A stretch of 64,000 nt of DNA from Haemonchus contortus (Eukaryota > Nematoda > Chromadorea > Rhabditida > Trichostrongylidae), in assembly GCA_000469685.2 (NCBI GenBank), contig LS997563.1, positions 11,682,940-11,746,939 of the forward strand, in the 5' to 3' direction. The notes beneath the pieces were generated by a model. The model worked only from the letters and a program-made list of their open reading frames with translations, made no database searches and was not told where the DNA came from. This document shows, in pieces, positions 46,889-57,435 of this stretch. Position 1 is the stretch's first letter. Every line of letters begins with the position of its first letter. The position numbers and the translations under genes were made by a program.

Positions 46889-49800
46889 GTAAGGTGCTAA
46901 AAAGTTGGCAACCACCTCAGCTTTATTCAAATACTGAACAGTTTGACAGCTGCACACAAAAGGGTTGCTGGGCGTGTTTTTCCTTAAATCGTTTAACACT
47001 TGTTTACGAGTGTTTGATTAATTCAGTTCACCATAATATCTTTAATTCTCCGAACTACCGATTTGTCACCCTCTTGCAGGTGTTGTTTCGGGGTTTTGGA
47101 ACGGTACTGGTTCATTCTATAGCTTTTGTTACTTTCAGCACCCATTGGACAACCTCTGAAACTGAATAACAATCGTTCCGTGCACTTAAACCCAGCTCTC
47201 AGAACGTACTCACTGTGGAAGTTTTGTCATCAAGCTGTTTCACCATATAAATTGAGAATGTTCGATATGGATATGTGGTTGGTATTCTACTTTCTTTTTG
47301 CCATTTTATGATACAGTTTCGCTTCTCTTCCAGTTGGAATGATGGCCGAGCCCTTGCAGCATTGATCGCCAAGTTTAGGCCGGAAGTGATTGACTACTTC
47401 TCTGTTATCAGTTCAGAAGATACAGAGGGCAGGTTGCAGGTCAGAACATAAATGCGCCTTTTTATTCGCATTCTAATGAATTGTTTAGGTTGTGTTCAAA
47501 TTAGTGGAGGAGTCAATGGGAGTGCCTCCTCCTTGTACACCATCAGAATGGCACTTTTTGAAGGTGCAGGCAAAAGTCGACTATATTGGAGACATAGTTG
47601 ACGTCATAAGGTGAGTTACACAACTTGATTATCTCGGGTCAAACCAACTCCTCATTCTATTTTTCATTTTTGTTTCGATTTTGAAGACCGGCATTGTAAC
47701 AGGAGGTCAGATAGTTGAAGTTTTACTAGGAAGTCAATCGGAATGCTTTTTTTTCATTTACGGCTGTCTGTTTTCTTCAAATTGTGTGAAGCGTGCTAAT
47801 GCGTTCATCACCCGCCGGGGATTCCTTATCCAAAATCCCTCACAAAAGTAGCGCAAACTTTTTCCATTCTCCGTACATCGCAACTTTATATTCACGACAT
47901 TCCTTCACTCTGCATTTCCCTCAGGTTTTACTTCGGAAGTTACGCATTGAAAGAGTAGAATTCCCAGTTGGGAGTTCTTTGAAGTACCAAGGCGTCGAGA
48001 ACAAGTATATTAATATTTCGGCTAAATTTAACTATAGGAAACTATGCATTAGAGATGTAACAGAATGGAAGTCAATCAGCGGAATGTTAACTGAATTAGG
48101 GTTAGATGATTCCTTCATTTGAACGTTCTGATGCGGCTTTGCGGGTATCTTGCTTGATCGATGTCACTATTCGAATTTTTTCCAGAGATTTCATTCTCCT
48201 GTCGCTGAAAGGAGACAGGTTACGCTGTTATTGGCATTACAAACCACTAACGAATGGCAATGATTTGTCGATATCAACCGATGTCAATAAGGAAGCTTTC
48301 CCACCCTGCATTCTTTATTTACTGAAGGTTTTACCGCCCTGCAACTGGAGGGAACCAAATTGTGTCCAGCTCGCGAATAGAATGAGGGAAGTTGTGGTTC
48401 CCAAAATATCGGAATTGATTAGGTTACCGATGTAAACGGTAACACTGGACTTCGTATTTCATACACTCCCTTCACCACTCACTCGTGACATTTCACCCTA
48501 GTCAAAGTTTTACGTTAGTTTTGCTGACTTTGCTTACCAGAACGTCACCTCCTGCTTCCGTCCTCACTATCCAGCCGTAATAACATTCCATAAACTTCAT
48601 ATTTCTAGTTTTCGCGCGTGATAGGTGACCCTCTCATCCTGACACCCCCGTGTCCGCAAGGTGGTCGTTTGGCGCGGCTTTTCGAAGTCACTTTGACATT
48701 GGGGCGCGTCGACATCAATTGACACCGAGACGCCGCCTTTATGGCGCAAATTCTGTGTAGGCATTTCGACTGAATCATCCAGCCTCTGTATTAATGGTCA
48801 GCCTTTAGCTTCATTAAATTTGCTTTATACTTACATCAAGTGCGAGGCCATCCTGGTTGAGTGTGATGACTCAGAAGCCTATAACTTCCTTATACTCTTT
48901 AAAGTTAGGTAATATTAACTACATCGAATTCATATGACTGAAAACGGGAAGCTCATTATTTCTTTTCAGTGACATCTTAAAAGCATGCTTGTTCTGTCGT
49001 TAATCAGGTCGTAAATCTTAACGAAGCTGACGTTATCATTTTGAAGCATGTTCCCATAAAAAAAGCGCCGGAAATTGGGTTTAGGGCTTTCACTTTTAGT
49101 AAGAAGGGGTTGCAGAAGTAAAGAAAGAACGGTAGCGTATGAAAGGTAGACTCGTAAAATCACACGTTTATTGTGATGAGAACGTGAATGTAGATTGTAG
49201 ACCAGTCTATCCTATACGCTCAGTGCAACTTAGCCATCCATAAATCGCTTTCCGTCCGATGGCCACGCTTTAGCGCAGTCTGGATCAGTTTGCCTTCATC
49301 TGATATCTGCATGGTGCAAAGTTCACATTCCTGAGAATTTAATTCTCGAATCACCCCTTTGTTATCCATTCAAATGTCGATTACAGATGCGACAAAGATC
49401 GCTTCAAATGTCAAGTGGTCACGCCACGGTCTCATGTGGTCCAAAAAAGAAGGCAACAACCGGTAGGTTTTCTATAGTTTACCTCGAGTGAACCTTAGAC
49501 TTTCGCTGTTTCTGGTGATTAAAAAAAAAACTAGGCTGAGAAATGCCGATCGCAGTTCAGCGCTTGGTGTCCATTTGCACGCCAGGGCCCCAATGCAGAA
49601 ATCGCTCGCGAGGTACTGTTGTCTATTGAGCAAGTGGTTACCGCTTGCAAGATACTAGCTAGGAACTGCTCCCGAAAAAAAAGCCCAGCTTTTTTTTAAT
49701 CTCTGTTCGCCTTTCCTTATGTTTTATACTGTTGTTTGTCGCTTGTTGCTTTTCTTTTGGTCCTCAGGAAATTCCCTCTGTTAGCATGTTAGCGATATAT

Positions 49801-52800
49801 TTCCCATTCTGAGTAGATAAACTAAGCGAACTTTGATAAGTCGCAGAAGACTTCCTGTTTCATCCCCCATTGGTGCTTGAGAAATCCTAAGAAATAATGA
49901 GAGCTGTGAGAAGGGTGGGTCGGGAGACCATTGCGGTTGCTAAGCGAAGATGAGGTTGCTATTCTACCTCGAAAGTGGTTTGAGCTAAATGCTCGTTGAA
50001 TTGGATCCGCACAGTTGCACATGTCTTGAAGTTGCTTCACTTTTTTTTTGCTTTCCTTTCTTTTGATGTTCGAAATCGAAGAACGTGAGGTGGGCTAGTT
50101 TCGACGTGAAGAACACGGTGTAGCCGTTTGCCGTATAGATAGACTGGTCATGCAGCTGTTGCTTTGAAAGCGGTGGCGCTAGTGAAGTTCTGCTTTGATG
50201 TACATAGGCTCAGCTTGACAATGCCCTTCATCCTTTAGCGTTTGATAAAGGTTTTGGATATCTAAAGTTTTTCCAGATTTGCGGTACCAATCCAAAGAGG
50301 TCGGAACCTATCAAGAGGCTAGCGGACAATTTGCTGGGTTGCTCTTCTTTCACCAACACTAGCGTGGTCTCGGAAACGAAAAATGTTGGTCCGCTTTTAG
50401 TTATAATAGTGAAATTTGTTATTACCCTAAACTGGGGTTTACAGGTGCAAAAGATCGTTCTTGGTAATATTGGGAACGAACGAGTTCTCGATCTACATGT
50501 AGCGAAAGACGAAGTGAGTCCTCATTTTTCAGGACCACAGTTAGTTTCGGAGAATTTGCAGGCGAACCTCATGACCTAGAAAAATGAGCAATTTATTAGC
50601 GAGTTACGGGGAAAGTAGGCCAATCGTGAAAGTTTCACAGATGAGTTCTGTTGAGGGGGTAAAAAATACAGAACTAGAAATTGCTTAATTTATGATAATA
50701 CTCTCGGAAGCTGCTAGGGTAGAAAGAGTGGCAGAGAGAGGTTATTAGGTCAGTGAGCTCGAAAGCTAGAAAGTCAGTAATAATTGCAGAGAGAGGTTAT
50801 TAAGTCAGTGAGCTCGAAAGCTAGAAAGTCAGTAATAATTAACTTTGAACACCCTGATGAACGGGATCTTTTACCCTGTTCTCACGAAATTTTTCTCGCT
50901 TGAAATCGTTGCACCCTGAATTTTGCTTCGATTTTGCTTAAGTAGACTTGTAATGTTCAGCGGGATCGAAAGAGAAGAAGATAACGGCTCTTTCATGGTC
51001 AGTATCATTTTGAGATCTTTTTGCGCATTCAGTTTTGTTTCCCAAGTATCATTCACATTAGTTGAGTTTTTGTCCTACTGATTGTGTTTCACATGTCGGT
51101 ACTATAAAGTTGTGAAAAAAAGAGCTGACTTTGAATTTTTTGATGTAGCGGTTCCCGGGCTCCCACTGGCAGTATTGACTAAAGTTGTCAGGTTGGGGCT
51201 TGCGCCCCATGTCAGTCTGAGGCTTGTCGCGAGAGTCCGACGGGGCTTGGTTCGACCTCGACCCCGCGGATTCTGCCAGACTCTGCCTGGTGGCTGACAT
51301 CCCGTTGTCTCTTTCCTCAAATACAAATCAATATCTGCAAATCAATCCGATATGTCCGGCACCAACCGGTTAAAGAACGAGCACATTCGTCTTTAAAACT
51401 CTTTATTCGAAACTCCCTTACTGAAAGGCAAGTTATCAGAATATCGGCCCTGGTGCTCTGGGTTGCACGATGAGCAGTTCGGTAGGCTAATGGGCTCCGG
51501 CGGGAGAGATAGGAGCACTAGTCGTGGTGTAACTGATAGCTCAAAGCAAGGTAGGCTATCCGCCTTCTGATCCAGGCTAGGGAAGATACTTCTGGCTGGA
51601 GTCTCGTAGTGCTTGTGACCACTTAAGTCTTTCGAAGCTGACCGCTTCGAAACAAGACACTTCCTCAAAGACGCTCCGCCGTAGCCTCCTCGCGTTTATA
51701 TACCTCCTGCCCCGCCCCCGATTCCCATGATGGTGATTGGTTACTGTGGTACTTTCCCAGGCACCGGGCCAAATCAATAGTTGCGAAACCCAATCAATTA
51801 TCCTTTATCGCAAGGACATCGCTTCACAAATCTCAAATCGATTACGAAACCAGTACAATTATATGAGATCATTACACACAACAAATACATGAGGAAAACC
51901 TGAAAACAATATATGGCGAGTACAATACATGGTAAGCAACGCGTACATGACAAAGTTTTGTTGAAATAACTTTGAAAGCACTACAGTTTGGCAAAAATTT
52001 GTTCAAGAGAAAGTGCAGATGATTTTGTATATTTCAGATCGATGATTCTATTCCGCCCCCTTCTCCCAAAAAGAAAATTTCGGTGGAGAATCGCGATGGA
52101 GTTGTTATAAGGGTGGGATAGCACATTGAGTATCTGCTTACAGTCTCCTTACTAAAGCTAATGACTTTTATTTTCTAGCCAGTGGCACCGGTGCAGCCGA
52201 AACGTCATTTCTCTGCACCGTCGATGTCAGCACTTTACGAAAGTGTTAATGCGAATCGGCAAGAAACTTGTCAAATATGTGAAAAAGTTGGTACTTCGAC
52301 TAATTTTTGAGAATGAAAATATTGCAGTCCAGTCTTCCCTTAAGCTCTGTTTTAGGTCGTATACTTGGCAGAGCGCATGCAAGTAGAATCAATGTTTGTT
52401 CATAAAAACTGCTTCCGCTGCTCCTATTGCAACCAGCCGCTGCGACTAGGAGAGTGTGGGAAGGATAAGGATCTTGACTTCCACTATCCAAGAAGGTCAG
52501 CCACTAAGCTTACATTTTTGGGGTGGCTTCGGTATTCGTTTTAGATGTGCATCGATTGACATTATCGGCCGTCAGCATTATTTGCTATTGTTTTGTTAGT
52601 CAGTTGTTTGCAGGTTTTTCTGCAAAACTCATTTGCGTTTGCCGTTGAAAGAGAAGATTTCACGCATCGAACGGTGTGCACGATTGATGGAGAAGAATAG
52701 CAGCCGCGATGGGATACTGACCGGTTTGAATCCAGGAAGCGCCTCGCTTTATTCTCCTACCGTTACGAAACGGAAGGAAGTTGTGCCCGGAAGGTATGTA

Positions 52801-55800
52801 GCTCTCACATGAGCTGGGCTTTGTACAGTTCAAAGACCATTCTAAGTTTTCAGTGATCTACCAGTTCAGCACACTGCTACACTTAGTTTTTTCCCTGCTG
52901 AGCATCTTCGAGATAGAACTGTTCAGAGAATGCGTGACAACGTCATGGTAAGTTTAATGGGGTGATTTTTGTGATTCATTTGCTTTTGCTACTTTATGCA
53001 CTTGGTTTAAGTTTTAAGTTAATCGCTTTAATTCTTCGTAATTTATGATTTGCTTGCGAATGAACTTTAGGGTGGCCCAATTTCTCCAGTTTCTGAAGTA
53101 CCTTCTGTCGATGACCGAACACCTGAAAGAGCCGAATTCAGTAATCATCTGAGGAAATCTAGCACAGCGGTGCGTGGGTATCGTTTCAACCCTACGGCTT
53201 AGAGTCTCTAATGATTAATTCTTCAGTCATGCGTTGATCTTGTACAGCCTCAAATGGAGATGGAATCGTTGAGTTCTGCTTCTGATTCCGAAGGCGAATT
53301 GGACGAAGGTAAGAGATTAAATCAACATCGTCAATATTTCTTCGAAAGATCACGATCGATCGTTTCAGACAGAAACAGTTCTGCCGGCTCTGTTAGCGAG
53401 AATGATGCGAGTATTTCTGATGAGGAAGGGGATGAGCTAGGAGAAGGTGATCTCGAAGAACTTGAAAGAACAGTACTGCAGTATTCTGAAGAGGATCCTG
53501 ACCGACCCTTCACTGAAGAGCAGGTTAATTTTTTATGATCATCGGCTAGTGTGATACTTTTTTTTCACCATGCTCTCATGTTTAATGATTTAGGTAGTGT
53601 CTGTCATTGAAAGGATAAATCGCCGGAGAAACCCACCTATGAGCACACCTGGAAATTCTGCGAGTTTATCTCAAAGAAGCGACTATCCTACCGTCAGTGT
53701 TTTTCGTTACATTTATCTATATGACGTTTTACTAGTTTTGTTTATATAAGTAATTAGTTAGCGGCTGATAGAATAGTTTGTTGAAGGTTTATAACTCTCA
53801 ATTCCTAGGATTTTGGAACGCAATGCCATTCGATTATGATTTCACTGGTTTATTCCATCTTCATGATGAATGTGCACCCTATCAATACCGTTGAATATGA
53901 CATCAGTACTATCCCCAAAGTGATTTTGTACCTTCCGCGCGAAAGGGGCTTGGTCAATGCTGAGAGTTCTTCCCTTCGAGAGTTGAAGAAAACTGTTCAG
54001 CTACTTGAAACAATCGTTGGAAATTTTATAGTCATCCTTAGAGCTAATTCTGACCCAATCTGAGTTAGTCATGAATTGAAATAGAGCCATGAACTCTTCA
54101 AAACAAACCTGAACTCGCTATTGTAAAGTTTTTACACTACTGTTAGAGTTGTTTGCCAGAACTGTAGCAATTGCAGGTCGAGTCTTTCTATACTCCGATG
54201 GAGCGCTTTACACATAGTGATTGTAGTCGTGATCCTGGCATCAGTGGCCGTTCTTCAGATTCAATGTCAAACGGCAACTCGGATCCAGACATTTTCGCTA
54301 CTCCTCCATCAACTGTGCTGGCTGGTGACATTAAGAAGGTAGTTGGATTTTCCTCTCTCCTATTCAAAAGTAGCTTTTTGCTGTATCATTCTAGAGGAAG
54401 GCTGCTGATTTGGAGCGTCTGCGGACCGAGTCTCGACTAAAAGCAAAATTGAAGACTGATGAAGAACTGGGACTGGGTTGGTCACTCATTATCGATTCTA
54501 ATTTTCCAGTATTTTCAATTTGTCAACGATGACCCTCTTTTTTCCATTGGCTTAATTCGGGATGTTTGATTTTCTGCTGTATTTATTTCTCAATTTGTTT
54601 CCCAGGCCAAGAAAAATCAATGTCTATTGTTGATGAAGCAACACCTTCATCACTCCGTTCTGGGACAATCCTTAAGAACGGTCAAGGAGCTAAGGTGTGT
54701 TCTTTGGCGCATCATTTTGTGTTGTTTTTCAGTTCATCGTATGTTATACCTCCCATTATCTTTTTCAGGTGGGTTCGGAGAATGATCAAGTTCTCCTCAA
54801 GGAAGGCGGACTTTTCGGTGAAGAGCAGAGCACTCTAGAAGATCGATCGCAGTTATCAAACAAGGTGGTTCTGGATTTTAACGCAATATTCGTTCACCGT
54901 CTACTGAAAGCGAAATGCTGTTCATTTGGTTTGCTTGAAGGAAGGAGTCCAGGAAGAGGCGAAACAACCTACGCCAATCCAACAAGCGACATACGAGAAC
55001 GCTGGCTTGCTGCAGCGGTCATCTGTCCCTGAATCGGCATTGAGTGGTCAGGTGAGGCACACAACTTTTCGCTGAACTTTTGTTTTGATGTGAATTGATA
55101 TACTTATACAGCACCCTGTCAACCGTTATAACCCTAATGATGTGGTACATTCCGAAAGCCGTAAGGAAACGAACATTCTTGCTAATTCATTGCATCGTTT
55201 CAAAATGAGGCGAGAAGCCCATTCAAGAGGTATGTTTTACTCCTTACTACTTTATTCCTAGGTTTTTTTTCTATTCTTTTTATTACTCTCTTTTAATGAG
55301 GTTTTGTGGATGCCTTACTGATCGTTGAAACATCATTTTGTCGAAAAGGATTTGAGTTAGGGTAGGATATTTGGTAATTTGATCAGTTTAACAGTTGCAT
55401 ATTTGCCATCTGCAACTGTTAAATTCTTTCTGAAAGTCTTTCTTAAATTCCGCCCATGAATTCCAAATCGTTGGATGGTCCTTCTAAAGAACAATAAGCT
55501 TTTCGAGTTTTTGATCGTTAACTGCTTGGCAGTGAAGGAGTTACCGTGAGTTATTACTATAAACTGTCTTTGTAGATGCCCACTCCTCATCGCCTACAAG
55601 TTCATCGTGCACATCCCCTCATCCAACCAATACTTTACCAGGAACTGAATTGGAAAGTCGCGAGGTACCACTAGCGGCTGTAGCGCCGTCTCCTCGACTG
55701 GACTCTGGTATTAATTCTCGGTATGATGGGTGTATTGTGTCCTTTACGCAGATATGTTGTTCAGATGAAGGTGAATCATCTGCTCACATCTCACTGAACG

Positions 55801-56615
55801 AGCGGAATATACGACTTTTCCAGAGAAGAGCGGAAAAGATCAGGAGGTGTGAGAGAACATTTTAATACTTACTTCAGGATCTCACTATAGGTGCTTTATA
55901 GGCAACATGATGACGAACGCCGTCGGGGAGCGCAAGAAATACAGCGCGGGTTGCAAGAGTGTGAAATACGCCTAGAAGAGATCAAGTCCATCGGACAGTC
56001 TTTAGAACTGAAACTCATTGAAGGTGATACTGATAACACTTAATTTTATTGAATGTATTTTGTACAATTTCAATGCAGTTCTGTTTCGTAGACTGCAGAA
56101 TGATGTTTGAGTGTTATTTCATCTGTATTTATTGATTAGATCCCGAAAACGAGTGGGCAATGGACTCATGGTTTGCTCTTGTGCATGAAAGGGAGCTCCT
56201 GAAGAGTAAAGAGGAAATGTTGCGGCTTAGCAAAAGAGAAGTTGAACTTGAAGTGAGTTGCCTAACCCATCGAATTGTTTTCATTCAGTATAGTTGATAA
56301 TGGTTTTGTTTTAGGTTAAATACCGAGACCTGAATATGCGCTTTAAGCAGCTGGGTGAAGGAATGAACGATAACCTCACTGCGAATGTAGTCACTCGAAA
56401 TTTTACTTGCATTTGCTGTTTGAAGTTGACAAATGAAATTTATTTAGAGTGATCTTCTGGCAGCGATGCTGGCTGTCGTTGAAGAAAAGAAGGAAGTAAA
56501 CAGGCTCTGTGAGAAAGCAAAACAAAGCTGCAAAATGATCAACGCAAATATGAAAGCATTGAGAGAAAAAGGTCGAAACTTTGAGAAATTCAGGCCTGTC
56601 TTTGCCTCACAGTAA
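41701..56615 (+). CDS. mical-1: MICAL-family flavoprotein monooxygenase (actin-oxidising)
   Basis: MICAL proteins use FAD and NADPH to oxidise actin methionines and so disassemble filaments; that is family knowledge. Here 37 exons were placed with agreeing phases, about 1,480 codons. The order is FAD monooxygenase (exons 41701-41828 to 46792-46888), CH domain (47139-47277 to 47489-47610), LIM domain (52179-52793), a long acidic/serine-rich linker and a C-terminal bMERB coiled coil (about 55576-56615), the full-length MICAL layout. The start is the first in-frame ATG ([16 protein letters not shown]) and fits the family N-terminus. The stop is at 56613-56615. The only gap is the CH-to-LIM link, 47611-50276, where the exon carrying phase 2 to phase 0 was not fixed. 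One continuation there runs into a stop (see findings). It is followed closely by the gene at 57436, probably in one operon. Confidence 0.9.
47139..47610 (+). other. MICAL exons 14-16: calponin-homology domain
   Basis: Exons 47139-47277, 47334-47439 and 47489-47610. They read [40 protein letters not shown] and [20 protein letters not shown], the core of a type 2 CH domain (W-x-DGxALxALI). Exon 14 uses the donor at 47278 (GTTGGT), chosen because it alone keeps the frame. The last helix must lie in the unresolved following exon. Confidence 0.85.
47611..50276 (+). other. Unresolved CH-to-LIM link of MICAL
   Basis: The model needs an exon starting in phase 2 and ending in phase 0. Candidates are an acceptor at about 47931 (CCCTCAG) reading [10 protein letters not shown] then stop, which has a weak GTAGAA donor just before the stop, and an acceptor at about 48184 (TTTTTCCAG) reading [19 protein letters not shown] with a possible donor after CILYLLK. 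Neither is compelling. The remaining 1.8 kb (48.44-50.22 kb) shows nothing recognisable. Confidence 0.4.
50731..50840. repeat. 55-bp tandem duplication in a MICAL intron
   Basis: Two copies, 50731-50785 and 50786-50840, starting GCAGAGAGAGGTTATTA and differing at one base (G/A). The near identity points to a recent event. Confidence 0.9.
51058..51900 (-). mobile_element. Fragment of an LTR retrotransposon 5' end, antisense in a MICAL intron
   Basis: Read on the minus strand: a TATA-box-like GGTATATAAACGCG (TATATAAA at 51695-51702), a poly(A)-signal AATAAAG at 51401-51407, a possible primer-binding-type TGGTGCCGGAC at about 51354-51364, and then an ATG-started frame from 51300 ([20 protein letters not shown]) in the style of a gag N-terminus. 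The order promoter, poly(A) signal, TGGTGCC, gag start is that of a 5' LTR and leader. The rest of the element is absent. LTR ends and target duplication were not identified. Confidence 0.4.
52179..52793 (+). other. MICAL exons encoding the LIM domain
   Basis: Exons 52179-52286, 52356-52495 and 52614-52793. The eight zinc ligands are visible in order: CQIC, then [10 protein letters not shown], then FFCKTH. This gives C-x2-C..H-x2-C-x2-C-x2-C..C-x2-H with the last ligand His. A serine/lysine-rich segment follows. Confidence 0.9.
52854..55229 (+). other. MICAL exons for the acidic and serine-rich linker
   Basis: Exons 52854-52947, 53071-53169, 53227-53308, 53369-53523, 53594-53692, 54177-54338, 54395-54476, 54606-54694, 54769-54864, about 54941-55051 (weak acceptor) and 55112-55229. 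The acidic run [20 protein letters not shown] near 53410-53468 is the most marked feature. The 60-nt intron 53309-53368 is a multiple of three, free of stops and in frame, so it may be retained in some transcripts. Confidence 0.75.
55576..56615 (+). other. MICAL exons encoding the C-terminal bMERB domain
   Basis: Exons 55576-55846, 55902-56023, 56140-56252, 56315-56386 and 56448-56615. Charged helical sequence: [32 protein letters not shown], then [20 protein letters not shown] and [20 protein letters not shown] before the stop. This matches the bMERB (DUF3585) coiled coil that binds Rab GTPases and autoinhibits MICAL in the families studied. Confidence 0.85.
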
Positions 56616-57303
56616 TATATAGCCTTTGTAGGAGGGTCAGTTGTCGGTAGCTTTCTTTGGCCATTTGCATTCTCGCTACGTTTTATTCTATTGTTGTTAA
56701 ATGTCTGATCGAAGCCTTTCATCAGAATTGATGAGGTGTGGGTACTTCTCCCCGAAAATCGCGTTGCTGCTATGAAAGGAAAGGTTCCACTTGCCAATGG
56801 GCCGCTAGCCGTGGAATCACTGCCGCTAGCCGTGGAAAACGGGTAGAAGTACCGCCACCCGGAGTGTTGTTCTAATAATAAACCTACATAAGGGAGCAGC
56901 GGAAGTAATGGCGAGTTTATAAGGAATTTAATTTGAGTTGTAAAAACTGCAGCGAGTTATGCGCATGGCCCAGTTTTCGATTGCTCATTTTCTGTCAAGT
57001 GTACCATAGTTTCTTTCCAGCAGGTCATTCTTGTACCATAAGGACCATTCCGCTCATATCGTAGTCTCTCGTTGTTGCCCATTGGCTTTGTTATGTATTG
57101 TGATATTTTGTGATTGCAGTAATACTGCAACACTGATGCTCACTGCTTGTCTGCCTGACGTATTCCTTTCTTAAAGTTTTGTAAGATATGTTACTAGTCA
57201 GTGATTGTAACTGTACATTGCTGTTATGCCTGCTAGTCGTCGCTTACTCGTTCCAGCACTTTCAGTGTTATAGTGAAAATTTCTTGAAATAAGTATTCCA
57301 CAT

Positions 57304-57309
57304 AATAAA
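57304..57309 (+). terminator. Poly(A) signal of MICAL
   Basis: AATAAA, 690 bp after the stop codon and 115 bp before the acceptor of the next gene. Another AATAAA lies near 56875. The position fits cleavage of an operon transcript. Confidence 0.6.
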
Positions 57310-57415
57310 TTTTCGGATCCATGCAATTGTTATCGGTAAAGTTACTCTGCCCATCTACCTTATAGTGCATGCTTTGTGTGTATGTACAAGGAGATAGCCA
57401 AACAATGATGTGGTT

Positions 57416-57425
57416 GCTCTTTCAG
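57416..57425 (+). promoter_or_regulatory. Probable trans-splice acceptor of the downstream gene
   Basis: GCTCTTTCAG ending at 57425, with the start codon at 57436 and no room for a 5' exon after the MICAL poly(A) signal. In nematode operons the downstream message receives a spliced leader about 100 bp after the upstream poly(A) signal; the spacing here agrees. Confidence 0.6.
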
Positions 57426-57435
57426 AAGACGGTAA

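Larger units (their letters stand above)
50277..52112 (+). other. MICAL linker exons before LIM
   Basis: Exons 50277-50384 ([20 protein letters not shown]), 50445-50513 ([20 protein letters not shown]) and 52038-52112 ([20 protein letters not shown]), all phase 0 to 0. The basic proline-rich stretch is typical of linkers. The 1.5 kb intron between the last two holds a retroelement fragment and a 55-bp tandem pair. Confidence 0.7.
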
